DNA of 64,000 nucleotides from the NCBI GenBank assembly GCA_963802275.1, contig CAWDIB010000004.1:930001-994000 (forward strand), read 5' to 3'. Positions 44,910-54,211 of this stretch are shown one piece after another; position 1 is the stretch's first letter, and every line of letters starts with the position of its first letter. Under the pieces are notes generated by a model. The model did no database searches, was not told the DNA's origin, and saw only the letters and a program-made list of their open reading frames with translations. Origin of the DNA: CAZMZW01 sp963802275 (GTDB lineage Bacteria > Chloroflexota > Anaerolineae > Anaerolineales > Anaerolineaceae). The position numbers and the translations under genes are program-made.

Positions 44910-45745
44910 TGGATTGGTTGCTGCAACCACTATCTTATGCCTTCATGGGACGCGGATTGCTGGCGGCGATAATGGTGGGGGTTCTATGTTCTGTGATAGG
45001 CTGCTACGTGGTACTGCGATCCATGGCGTTCCTCGGAGATGCCATGGCACACGCCATCCTGCCCGGCATTGCCATCGCTTATTTATTGAAAGGCAACCTG
45101 ACCATCGGAGCGCTGGTGGCTGCCATCGTAGTGGCGTTGGGCATCGGGGCTTTCTCCAGGCAGGGAACGATCAAGGAGGATACGGCCATCAGCATCATGT
45201 TCACCGCTGCCCTGGCGCTGGGTATCGCCATCATCAGTTCCATGCAGACCTACGCCGTTGACCTGAGCCACATCCTGTTTGGCAATGTGCTGGGGGTGAG
45301 CACCCAAGACCTGTACCTGACGGCCATTTTGGGCAGTCTGATCCTGGCGACTACTTTGGTCTGTTACAAACCCTTCCTGGTCATCACCTTTGATCCGCTG
45401 CTGGCCAATACCTTACGGCTTCCGGTGACATTCCTGCGTAATCTGCTGCTGGTGCTGCTGGCACTGACCATCGTCACTTCCATGCAGACCGTGGGCGTCG
45501 GATTGGTGGCCGCGATGCTGGTCACACCCGGCGCCACTGCCTACCTGCTGACCAAGCGGCTGCCAGCTATGATGGGGCTGGCAGCGGTATTCGGTGCCTT
45601 ATCATCCCTGGTTGGTTTGTATGCCTCGTATTACCTCAACCTTGCCTCCGGCTCCACCATCGTCCTGACCGCCACACTCTTTTTTCTCCTGGCTTATCTA
45701 TTTTCCCCCCGCAAGGGATTATTGCGCAACTGGAATAAAAAATGA
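44906..45745 (+). CDS. Metal ABC transporter permease (ZnuB/MntB family)
   Basis: 279 residues, eight or so helices, ABC-3 family: GVLCSVIGCYVVLRSMAFLGDAMAHAILPGIAIAY in the first third (shared signature, shown here in part), NVLGVSTQDLYLTAI, and MQTVGVGLVAAMLVTPGATAYLL. It forms the channel for the divalent metal. Its stop overlaps the start of the HI0933-type flavoprotein gene by 4 bp. Confidence 0.92.
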   Translation: MMDWLLQPLSYAFMGRGLLAAIMVGVLCSVIGCYVVLRSMAFLGDAMAHAILPGIAIAYLLKGNLTIGALVAAIVVALGIGAFSRQGTIKEDTAISIMFTAALALGIAIISSMQTYAVDLSHILFGNVLGVSTQDLYLTAILGSLILATTLVCYKPFLVITFDPLLANTLRLPVTFLRNLLLVLLALTIVTSMQTVGVGLVAAMLVTPGATAYLLTKRLPAMMGLAAVFGALSSLVGLYASYYLNLASGSTIVLTATLFFLLAYLFSPRKGLLRNWNKK

Positions 45746-46945
45746 AGGTCGGCATCATCGGGGCTGGTGCGGCAGGCATGGCAGCCGCAATCGAAGCAGC
45801 CAGGCAGGGAGCTGAAGTTTTGCTGGTGGATGCCAACCCCAACCCCGGGCGCAAGCTGTCCGCCACCGGCAGTGGGCGCTGCAATCTCAGCAACCAATAT
45901 GCAGTGGCCAACCGCTACCATAGCAACCACCCCTCCCAACTGGAAAAAATTTTTAAGCAAATGAAAAACCAGGAACTGCTATCCTGGCTGGAATCGCTGG
46001 GCATCTTTACCACCATGACTGAAGATGGCTGGGTGTACCCACTTTCGTTTTCGGCACAGAATGTGGCAGATATTTTGCAGGCACACCTGATGGCGCTGGG
46101 AGTTGAACGGCATGCGCAAATGCTGATCACTGACATTGAATTCCAGAATGATAAATTTTTACTTCTAACACAGGAAAAAGACCGGCTGTTCACCACAGAT
46201 CGGCTGATCCTTGCCACCGGCGGTCCGGCTGCCCCGCAGCTGGGTGCGAGGGACAGCATGTACCCAGGTGCTCAGAAAGCTGGGGCACTCTGTATTACCG
46301 GTTCAACCTGCACTGGCACCGCTTCTGACCGATGCCAGGCCATTCCATAAGCTGCAGGGAGTAAGGGTGGATGCAGGTATTCGCCTGTTGATGAATGGTG
46401 AGGTGATTGGACAAACCACTGGCAACATCATATTCACCAGCTGGGGCATCAACGGACCGGGGGTGATGGACTTGAGTGGACTGGTCAGCTCGCAAAATTC
46501 ATCCAACCTGCAATTGAGTATTGATTTCCTGCCAGGCCAGGAAGAAAGAATAAAAAAGGCAATTGTTGAATTTGGTTCTTTACCAATTTCTGCAGTTCTA
46601 AAATCCTTATTCCATGCCAAACTGGCTCATTATTTCCTTGAAAAATGCAGGATTGATCCCATCAAAGGAAATTCTGATCTAAATAATGCAGAAATAACAT
46701 CACTTCAAAAAGCCATTCATCAGCAAGTGGTAAGCGTCAAAAGCACCAAAGGATTCAAGGATTGCCAGCTTTCCACTGGCGGGTTACCGCTCAGCGAAAT
46801 CGATGCAGCCACCATGCAATCAAAGAATATACCCGGCCTGGCCCTGGCAGGTGAAGTATTGGATGTGGCCGGTCCCTGCGGAGGGTATAACCTGCACTGG
46901 GCCTTTACCAGCGGGATCATCGCTGGCAGGCACATCCTCGATTAG
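45742..46945 (+). pseudogene. NAD(P)/FAD-dependent oxidoreductase (HI0933/YhiN family), frameshifted
   Basis: Two frames (45742-46350 and 46211-46945) yield one about 400-residue flavoprotein. The N-terminal FAD-binding GAGAAGMAAAIEAARQGAEVLLVD, NPNPGRKLSATGSGRCNLSN and LILATGGPAAPQLG are in the first; RKLGHSVLPVQPALAPL and the C-terminal GLALAGEVLDVAGPCGGYNLHWAFTSG, the second FAD contact, in the second. One surplus base lies near 46260 between them. The family is often called aminoacetone oxidase or BaiN-like; function is mostly unknown. Coupled to the metal permease gene by overlap. It would be whole if one base were removed. Confidence 0.82.
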
Positions 46946-46988
46946 TAAACGGTTTTTTTATTAAGCGCTTTCATGCGCCATTTTCGGA

Positions 46989-48599
46989 TCAGTACTTCAA
47001 GCTCAATGCAATGTTGTAAGCATGATCGCTGATGCGCTCCAGGTTGCGCAAGGTTTCCACATAGATCGGGTCTGCTTCCGGCTGGCAAAGCCCCTTACGC
47101 AAGCGCTGTATATGACCTCTTTTGCATTTCTTCTCCAAGTGGTCGACCTCATCCTCATTTTGGACAACCTGGTCGATCAAAGAAAAATCCTGCTCAGCAA
47201 ATGCCTTGAGGGACATGGCATAGGTACAGTCCACCACTTTAAAGAATTCTTTCAATTCATGCCTGGCAAACTTGCTGATCTTGATGTCCTTCTTTTCCAT
47301 CTGGATGGCAAATTCGGCCAGGTTGACCGCATGGTCGCCAACCCGTTCGATATCCGTCACCAGGTGTTTTAACCGCTCAAGCATTTTGTGTTCTTCGATA
47401 TTAAGTTTTTCGCCCGGGACCATCTCCATGAAGTGGTTGACGATGTGACTGATCTCATCCACGTCCGGCTCCTGTTCCAGAACCTTTGATGCAAATTTTG
47501 TTTTTCCCTGCACATAACCTTTTTCGGCGTTTTTGAGCATTGCATGGGTTATTTTACCGAGGCGTAAAACCTCTTTTTTGGCAATGGAAACCGCCACAAA
47601 TGGGATGCCCAGAAAACGCTCATCAAGATATTTTGTTTTGACAGCCTCTTTCTGATCACCTGATCCCTTGATGACCTTCTTCACCAATTTAGTTAACGGC
47701 TTAACAAGCGGGAAAAGCAAGAGACTGACAATGATATTGAAAATGGAATGAGCATTGGCAATCTGGCGGGGCAGATCAGCCGAAGTCCGGCTGACAAATT
47801 GCGCAAAGGGTGTGATGAAAGGCAAAAAAAGCAAAACCCCGCCGATGTTGATGAAAATTTGCGCATATGAGGCACGCCTGGCATTAACCGAGGATTTTAG
47901 TGAGGCCAGCCAACCAGTAATACAGGTGCCAATATTGGCACCCAAGATCAGCGACACCGCAACGGTCAAGGTGATGCTTCTTGAAATACCCAGGGCGATT
48001 ACCAGGCCAGTCATGGCGCTGCTGCTCTGCAAAATGGAAGTGAAGACCGCCCCCACCAAAACGCCCAAAAGCACATTCCTGCTGAGCGTTTGCACAATCT
48101 GTTGAAACACAGGCATATCGCTGAACGAATGACCGGCAACAGACATCATGCTCATGCCCAAAAATACCAGGCCAATACCAAACAAGGGCTGACCGACTGA
48201 CTGCCATTTTTTATTTTGATTGAAGAACAGCAGGTAAAAGCCAAAAATAAGGAACACGAGTTCAAATCCCTTGATATTGAAAGCCACCAATTGACCAGTG
48301 ATGGTGGTGCCGATCTCCTGTCCCAGCATGATGCCGATGGCTTGTTCCAGGGACAACATGCCGGCATTGATCAGACCGATCATGGTGACCATCAACATGC
48401 TGCTGCTTTGCAACAAGGCGGTGGCAATTGCCCCAAAGAAAAATCCCTTGAGGCGGCTGCCGGTGGTCTTTTCCAGGAAGGTGAGTAGTTGCGAACCCGC
48501 CACTTTCTCCAGCCCCTCACTCAGGTAGATGACCCCATAAATGAACAATGCCAACCCCCCCAGTAATTGAAGGATGGAAGGAAATAATTCAGATGTCAT
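46989..48599 (-). CDS. Na/Pi cotransporter family protein with PhoU-like domain
   Basis: 536 residues. Two inverted PNaS repeats give the membrane part: ATALLQSSSMLMVTMIGLINAG and ILQSSSAMTGLVIALG carry the QSSS motif characteristic of the family. Residues about 340-536 are a PhoU-like helical bundle (LVTDIERVGDHAVNLAEFA; LERISDHAYNIA). It takes up phosphate with Na+. Uses the same sodium gradient as other transporters in this window. The next gene upstream, a small membrane protein, lies 12 bp away. Confidence 0.92.
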   Translation of the reverse strand: MTSELFPSILQLLGGLALFIYGVIYLSEGLEKVAGSQLLTFLEKTTGSRLKGFFFGAIATALLQSSSMLMVTMIGLINAGMLSLEQAIGIMLGQEIGTTITGQLVAFNIKGFELVFLIFGFYLLFFNQNKKWQSVGQPLFGIGLVFLGMSMMSVAGHSFSDMPVFQQIVQTLSRNVLLGVLVGAVFTSILQSSSAMTGLVIALGISRSITLTVAVSLILGANIGTCITGWLASLKSSVNARRASYAQIFINIGGVLLFLPFITPFAQFVSRTSADLPRQIANAHSIFNIIVSLLLFPLVKPLTKLVKKVIKGSGDQKEAVKTKYLDERFLGIPFVAVSIAKKEVLRLGKITHAMLKNAEKGYVQGKTKFASKVLEQEPDVDEISHIVNHFMEMVPGEKLNIEEHKMLERLKHLVTDIERVGDHAVNLAEFAIQMEKKDIKISKFARHELKEFFKVVDCTYAMSLKAFAEQDFSLIDQVVQNEDEVDHLEKKCKRGHIQRLRKGLCQPEADPIYVETLRNLERISDHAYNIALSLKY

Positions 48600-48611
48600 A
48601 GCGTAAAAAGA

Positions 48612-48860
48612 CTAAAGCCCCGGGAATATCTTAGGGCCGATATACCATATCAAAAAAGCCAAGATCAATCCGGTCATAAACAGGGCATAGCGAATTTTGG
48701 CATACCGTACTTTGGGATTGTATTTGTCATACGCAACAAAAATGCTGAGGGCGATAGGGAAAAAACCAATGCCGCTCATCATCTTACCCTGGGAAATGCC
48801 CATGAAGCCGAAAATGATAAAAACCAGTCCAACCACCCATAAATATTTATGATAGATCAT
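48612..48860 (-). CDS. Small membrane protein, function unknown
   Basis: 82 residues with three hydrophobic segments (YLWVVGLVFIIFGFMGI, GFFPIALSIFVAY, FMTGLILAFLIWYIGPKIF). No family recognised. It ends 12 bp before the phosphate transporter gene on the same strand and is preceded by a GGAG-like site, so it may be a companion subunit or simply cotranscribed. Confidence 0.6.
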   Translation of the reverse strand: MIYHKYLWVVGLVFIIFGFMGISQGKMMSGIGFFPIALSIFVAYDKYNPKVRYAKIRYALFMTGLILAFLIWYIGPKIFPGL

Positions 48861-48945
48861 GCCTGCTGCCTCCTTGGGAATACCAACATAGGATGTAGTT
48901 TAACATAGATAGATCCTGGAAAGAAGCACTGATGCTTCCGCGCGT

Positions 48946-50194
48946 TCATTTTGATGCTAATTTTGGTTTCCAAAAGAACATCAGGATAGCAGAGATGAGT
49001 GCCAGGGTTGCTTCCAGGAAGAACGGGGCTGAAGGCCCCATACCAGGCCAGGCGCCGATCCCCTGCCAAAGTACACCGGCAATGAGGGAGGCAGGGAAAG
49101 CAAGCAGACCAATGACCGCGTTGTAGGTGCCATAGGCTGTCCCGCGCAATTCCGGCGGGACAATATCCGCCAGCATGGCATTGGTGGTGCCGTAAGCCAT
49201 GCCGTAAAACAAGCCATAGGCAGCATACAGCAGCCATACCTGCCAGGCTGACTGGGCGAAGGCAAAGCCGTAATACACAACAGCGTACGCCAGCCATCCG
49301 GCGGTTATCAGCCGCTTGCGGCCGATGCGGTCAGAGAGCGAGCCAGCCGGTGCGGAAACGAGGGTATAGACAAGGTTGAAAGTGATGAGCATGCCCATGA
49401 TGCCGACCACGTTCAAGCCCAATCCCTGGGCACGCAGGGTGAGAAAGGCATCCGAGGAATTTCCCAGCGCAAAAATGCTGACAATGATCATGAAGATCAT
49501 AAAATCATGCCCCAAGGGATTTGAAACCGAATTTAGGAACAGTATGTCTGGATTTCACCGGCACATCCCTGGCGCCAATGATCAGCGACAGGACCGCCAG
49601 GAAAGCCGGGAGCAGACTAACCAGTACCACCAGTTGAAAAGTCTTCACCCCCAATTCAATGGCCGCGGATTGTGCCAGCCAGACCACCAGCAGGGCTATG
49701 ATGAGCCCAAGCATGGCCCCTCCCGTATCAGCCGCGCGGTGAAAGCCAAAAGCCAGCCCACGCTGCTTCTCGTTGATCGAATCCGCTACGAGCGCATCAC
49801 GCGGGGCGGTGCGCACCCCCTTTCCGATGCGGTCCACCCAGCGCACAGCGGCGATGGAACTCCAGGTATTGGCAAAATAAAAAAAAGGCTTGGAGAGGGC
49901 GGAAAGGGAGTATCCGAAGACGGCCAGCCATTTGCGGGCACGTAATTTATCCGAGAGCCAGCCGGAGAATAGTTTGAGGATGCTGGCAGTGGATTCGGCA
50001 ATACCTTCAATCAAGCCAATCAGCGCTGTCTTGACACCGAGCACATTGGCCAGGAAAAGGGGTATAAGGTTGAGTACCATTTCGCTGGAGATATCCATGA
50101 AAAAGCTGGTGAGACTGACCGCCCAGATATTGCGCGGCAGGGAAAGTATGCTTGGTTTTGTTTTTTGATTTGGCATGATTTTTACCAACGTCAT
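48946..50194 (-). pseudogene. MFS transporter, frameshifted in the middle
   Basis: Two frames (50194-49505 and 49515-48946) make one 12-helix transporter of about 415 residues. First half: SLTSFFMDISSEMVLNLIPLFL, the A-motif region GWLSDKLRARKW and DRIGKGVRTAPRDALVADS. Second half: APAGSLSDRIGRKRLITAGW, the second A-motif. One surplus G in GGGG at about 49508 is the break; without it the join KSLGHDFMIFM is continuous. Similar to MFS proteins of the Chloroflexota annotated as drug or sugar transporters; no substrate can be given. Confidence 0.82.
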
Positions 50195-50341
50195 CCTTAT
50201 GGCTATTTAACAAACCCGGAAATATTACTGCCGGATAGATCGGTAAAAATAATCATACACCCTGAAACCAATTTTTCAGACATGCGTATATTTCTTGAGA
50301 AGAATAATGGTAATATTTAACCGGTTTATTTTGGAGGCAAA

Positions 50342-50707
50342 ATGAGATTTTTACTGCGCTGGGTCATCACCGGGCTGGCTGTTTTTGCGGCCGCCGCCAT
50401 TGTACCAGGCATCCAGGTCGAAAGCTCGGGCTGGGTGGTGTACGCCATCATGGCGCTCATCCTCAGCCTGGTCAACAGCTTCATCCGGCCGATCCTGAAA
50501 TTCCTATCCTGTCCACTCATCCTGCTCACGCTGGGCATTTTCACCCTGGTCATCAATGGCCTGACCTTTTGGTTGTCAGCCACCATTGCCACCGATTGGT
50601 TCCACTTGGGATTCACCGTGAAGGATTTCTGGTCGGCATTCCTGGGAGGACTGGTGGTCAGCCTGGTATCCATTTTTTTCAACCTGATCCTCAAGGACGA
50701 GAAGTAA
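50342..50707 (+). CDS. Phage holin family 4 (PF04020-like) membrane protein
   Basis: 121 residues, four membrane helices: the opening FLLRWVITGLAVFAAAAIVPGI, then VVYAIMALILSLVNSFIRPILKFLSCPLILLTLGIFTLVINGL. This is the family of small chromosomal proteins named mycobacterial 4 TMS holin, without phage genes around; role unknown. GGAGG lies 4 nt before ATG 50342. Followed by a strong terminator. Confidence 0.88.
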   Translation: MRFLLRWVITGLAVFAAAAIVPGIQVESSGWVVYAIMALILSLVNSFIRPILKFLSCPLILLTLGIFTLVINGLTFWLSATIATDWFHLGFTVKDFWSAFLGGLVVSLVSIFFNLILKDEK

Positions 50708-50724
50708 GCGATTCAATTCCCCGT

Positions 50725-50753
50725 AAAATGCACTGGCAAACCCGGTGCATTTT
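50725..50753. terminator. Bidirectional Rho-independent terminator
   Basis: AAAATGCAC (50725-50733) pairs with GTGCATTTT (50745-50753) over an 11-nt loop and is followed by more T residues. It separates the convergent holin-family and C39-like genes. Confidence 0.85.
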
Positions 50754-50755
50754 TT

Positions 50756-51548
50756 TTATTTCTCCAGCACCACCACCATATTCTCCAGGACCTTCCAGGA
50801 ATTTTCAAAGGTTTCCAGCGGGATATCATAAAAGCGGCCATTGTTCATATAGCGGATCTTCTCACGGGTATAACCGGTGACAATGACCACATGCTCAAAA
50901 GCCGCCACGATAACCTGACGACCTTCCTTGTCGGTGTACGGGTAAGGAATACCCCCTACCACATTGCCAATCACCCAGGCAATGACCGGACGGTTGGCTG
51001 CGATTTCCCGTTTCAATTGCTTCTAAGGTGAAGTGCTTGACGCCTCGTGCATTCATGCCATACGCGCTACGCAGCAGGTTGGCCACCGGGTAGGCGTGGA
51101 CACCATAGGAGTAAGGCGGCACCTGCCCCCACGGATCTATGACGCTGCCGACAAAACCAAAATCTGGATTATCCGAGGCAGGCAGCTGGAATTGAAAATT
51201 GGATTCATGGATCTCCACCCCAAAATAACCGGCCCAGTCGCGCACTGCGGATGCCTCACAGCCAATATCAAAGTATTGGCGGTGTCCCCAGATATTCCAA
51301 ATGAAGTGTTCCTCCGGCAGTGGATTATTTTCCTGGTGCGGAGTTGTGGTAACCTGAATGGCTGGCTGGATGACTTCGATCGCTGCAGGATTCAGCGAAT
51401 GAGATTCTTGAAAACTATTGGAATCCTTTTCAGGATGCTGCCATACTTGCTTTTCACTGTAGGGAGGTTCTGTTTTTTGCACTACTGTCGGCACAGCCGC
51501 CTGCCCGATGCCTGCAGCCTGGCAACTCACAGACAAAAAAACCAGCAT
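50756..51548 (-). pseudogene. Exported C39-like (papain-like) peptidase, frameshifted
   Basis: The first frame (51548-50895) contains a hydrophobic start, a Pro/Gln-rich linker and the catalytic region YFDIGCEASAVRDWAGYFG (Gly-Cys-Glu-Ala-Ser as in Q-x5-C-x3-A of C39-like domains). The second (51016-50756) has NRPVIAWVIGN, FEHVVIVTGY (catalytic His) and YMNNGRFYDIP. One surplus base near 51010 divides them; the joined protein is about 263 residues. C39-like domains outside transporters cleave or modify peptides, often in the cell envelope. Not adjacent to any bacteriocin gene, but 6 kb from the peptide locus. Confidence 0.78.
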
Positions 51549-51600
51549 GATTAAACTCTAAGCCAAATAGAAATGATACTCGGCCAGATTCCATGGGCGA

Positions 51601-53148
51601 CTACAATCCCGTCAGGGATGACCTGCCATCCGGGATGGCATAAACGCGGATGGCAGCTTCGCCTCCCACCGGACAGCGATTTTCGCATATGCCGCAGCCA
51701 ATACACTTTTCACGGATGACGCGTGGTTTTAAGATCTGCGATTGCCCGTCTGAGCCGTTCTCTTCCACAAAGACAATGGCCTTGTCCGGCACTGGGCACA
51801 TCTCCTCACAAACAACACAGGGTGTGTTATACGCCCAGGGAAGACAGCGGTCACGATCAATGGATGCCAGCCCCATGGGTACAGCATGCTTCTCCTCTTC
51901 GGTCATGCGGGGGATGGCGCCGGAGGGACAACTTTGAATGCAGGCGGTGCAGTTGAAAACACAATAGCCCAGACGGGGAACCAGGTGCGGGGTCATCAGG
52001 TTCTGCCAGCCAGCTTCCAGCAGGGCTGGCTGCAACCCCTGGGTGGGGCAGACGCGCACACACTCACCGCAGCGGATGCACAGGGATTCAAAGTCGGTCA
52101 GCAAAGCGCCGGGCGGGCGGATGAACCTCTCCGGAGTGCGCTGCACGATGGGCTCAATACCCGCCAGGGCAGCACCTCCCACCGCAGACGCCATGGCAGC
52201 CAAGACGTTCCGACGGGAAGGATCGTAGCTTTGTTTTGCCGACGGCTGCCATTTTTTGAATTGCCAGCGAAAAGCTACCTTGCCCTGACTGCAATTCTGC
52301 AGGCAATCAGTACAAACGATGCACTCAGCCGGGTCACTTTTAAATCCAGCCTGCGGGTCAATGGTGCCGGTCGGGCAATGAGAGCTGCATAAACCGCATT
52401 GACTGCAAGGCTGGCTGACTTCCCTGCGCAACAGAGCAAAACGTGAAAGCCAGCCGAGCAAACCACCCAGGGGGCAAAGATAGCGGCACCAAAAGCGTTC
52501 CGCTGACCAATTGAGCGCAATCAGCAGTAGCAGAAACAGAAAGATGGGCAATGAGGCGATGAATACGGACTGGTTGAAATGAAAGAGAGGCACCACCACT
52601 GCACTATGCAGTTCATCCAAAATCGGCCATATAAATTTGAACTGGTAAAGAAAATTTTCACTGCTTTGAATTCCAAACCGCAAAGCGGGAAAAACCGCCC
52701 CAGCCATGGAGCGGGTGAGGATGGTGATGGGGTCAAGAAAAAGCAGGAACTGGCTGCCCAGGAGGGCAAGGATCAGAATGGCAATCAAAATGAAAAATTT
52801 AATTTTCCGCCTTGCCTGTGGAACTTCCTTTCGTTTTGCACTTTTTTTCTTGATTGACCGGGGTGTGGTCCATTCCAAAACGGTGCCAAGCGGGCAAAGC
52901 CAACCGCACCAGGTGCGGCCAAAAATCAAAGTCAGTAAAAGAGTGGCAGCCGAAAGGAAAAAGAAGGGGATTAGCATGCGCCCGGCCAGCATGGCAGCAA
53001 TGGCTGCCAGCGGATTCAGTCGAAAGAATAATCCGTTCAGTGGACTGGCGTTATGAAGGTAGGGCGTTTGTAGGAAGAGGAAAATGAAAATCAGCGAGGC
53101 CATCACCTGGCTGAGCTTGCGAAGCTTTTTCCAGGTCATCGGTTTCAA
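51601..53148 (-). CDS. NapH-NapG-like fused iron-sulfur membrane protein
   Basis: 515 residues. The N-terminal part is NapH-like: membrane helices with the pair TWCGWLCPLG and FWCRYLCPLGG, then two ferredoxin-type clusters (CSQCGLCSSHCP and CIVCTDCLQNC). At about residue 310 a second export signal of twin-arginine type follows (PSRRNVLAAMASAVGGAALAG), then four more 4Fe-4S motifs as in NapG (CIRCGECVRVCP, CTACIQSCP, CVVCEEMCP, CIGCGICENRCP). So electrons from a membrane donor could be carried across to outside clusters. The TTG at 53148 is supported as start by GAGGAA 8 nt upstream and overlaps the DUF362 stop; ATG 53139 is the alternative. Confidence 0.85.
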   Translation of the reverse strand: MKPMTWKKLRKLSQVMASLIFIFLFLQTPYLHNASPLNGLFFRLNPLAAIAAMLAGRMLIPFFFLSAATLLLTLIFGRTWCGWLCPLGTVLEWTTPRSIKKKSAKRKEVPQARRKIKFFILIAILILALLGSQFLLFLDPITILTRSMAGAVFPALRFGIQSSENFLYQFKFIWPILDELHSAVVVPLFHFNQSVFIASLPIFLFLLLLIALNWSAERFWCRYLCPLGGLLGWLSRFALLRREVSQPCSQCGLCSSHCPTGTIDPQAGFKSDPAECIVCTDCLQNCSQGKVAFRWQFKKWQPSAKQSYDPSRRNVLAAMASAVGGAALAGIEPIVQRTPERFIRPPGALLTDFESLCIRCGECVRVCPTQGLQPALLEAGWQNLMTPHLVPRLGYCVFNCTACIQSCPSGAIPRMTEEEKHAVPMGLASIDRDRCLPWAYNTPCVVCEEMCPVPDKAIVFVEENGSDGQSQILKPRVIREKCIGCGICENRCPVGGEAAIRVYAIPDGRSSLTGL

Positions 53149-54138
53149 ATGGTCAGTTCCTCAATTTTTATGGAGGCAAGGTCTTTGGTGCCGATACCCA
53201 TTTCAGCTGCCACTACGCACGTAACCAATATCATCAGCTGTTTTGCCAAACAGGGTGCAGGCATAGGCATCCGCAGCGACAATGTCCGCGCTGGCGACGA
53301 CCGTCCTGGTCAATTTCACATCATCCAGATTGCCGCCAGTGGGTCCGTGGCGGGTGAGGATGCGATAGGCATCAATGACAGTGAGGTCCGGACGAATGAG
53401 ACTGGTGATATCTGCAATGCGCTGATGAAGGCTGGAATGCAGCATGGTGCGTGCCTGGATGGTGCCCATCAGGTTCTTGCAGCCCAGGGTCAGCCCGGCT
53501 GAATTGTGATGCTTGGCAATGGGGACATCAATCAGAACATCCGTTGCCAGCACATCCTGATAGACGGACCATTCTTTAATGCTGACACCCAGCGGAATTG
53601 GGACTTTGGCGAATTTTCCAGCAATCATTACCTCCATCTCCCCTCCTGCCTCTTCCACTGCATCGGCAATTCCGCTTTTACGGTAGGCACTCTGCGCAGT
53701 ACCACTAAAGGGGAAATCCATCACCCTCACGCGGCGGGCACCGGCCGCCAGGCACTCACGCACAAGCTCGGCCACCACCTCTGGATTGGTGGTAGCGGCA
53801 TATTCATAGGTATGAGAATCGGTGCAGATGTTGGGTTTGATGATGACATCATTCCCACTACGGACAAAGCTCCCCATACCTCCCAGCGCCTCCATAGCCC
53901 GGCGGGTGATCTCAGCCGGGCTTTCGCCATGTGAAACTACCAGGTGGGGGATGCCAGCCGGGGTGTTATTGGTTGCTGTGTTTTCAACAGCAGTGGACAA
54001 AGCACTGGCCTGGGTGGATCTGGTCAAGCGGGGATTGGCAAGCTCCGGTTGCCCACAAGCACCCAGGGTAACACCGGCACCGGCCACACCCAGCCAGCGG
54101 ATGAAATCACGGCGGGAAAGTGATTGACGATTTTTCAT
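53145..54138 (-). CDS. Tat-exported DUF362 protein, C-terminal frameshift
   Basis: About 330 residues. The Tat signal MKNRQSLSRRDFIRWLGVAG ends with a lipobox-like LGACG, so it is probably anchored outside the membrane. The DUF362 domain follows: VIIKPNICTDSHTYEYAATTNPEVV and VDVPIAKHHNSAGLTLGCKNLMGTI (in pieces). The frame changes around 53211, replacing the last ~20 residues; corrected text reads VVAAEMGIGTKDLASIKIEEL and stops at 53145, overlapping the NapHG-like gene. As annotated without correction the ORF ends at 53203. DUF362 proteins often accompany 4Fe-4S proteins; the joint function is unknown. Confidence 0.85.
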
Positions 54139-54211
54139 TTTTTTCCATGTTTTTTATTGATAGTACAAACTCGATATATTTTATCAAATTACGTGACAAT
54201 CAGGAGTAACA

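Noticed and set aside
50342..50707. Prophage remnant because of the holin-family protein
   Set aside because: This holin family is common as a lone chromosomal gene and no other phage-like gene is nearby.
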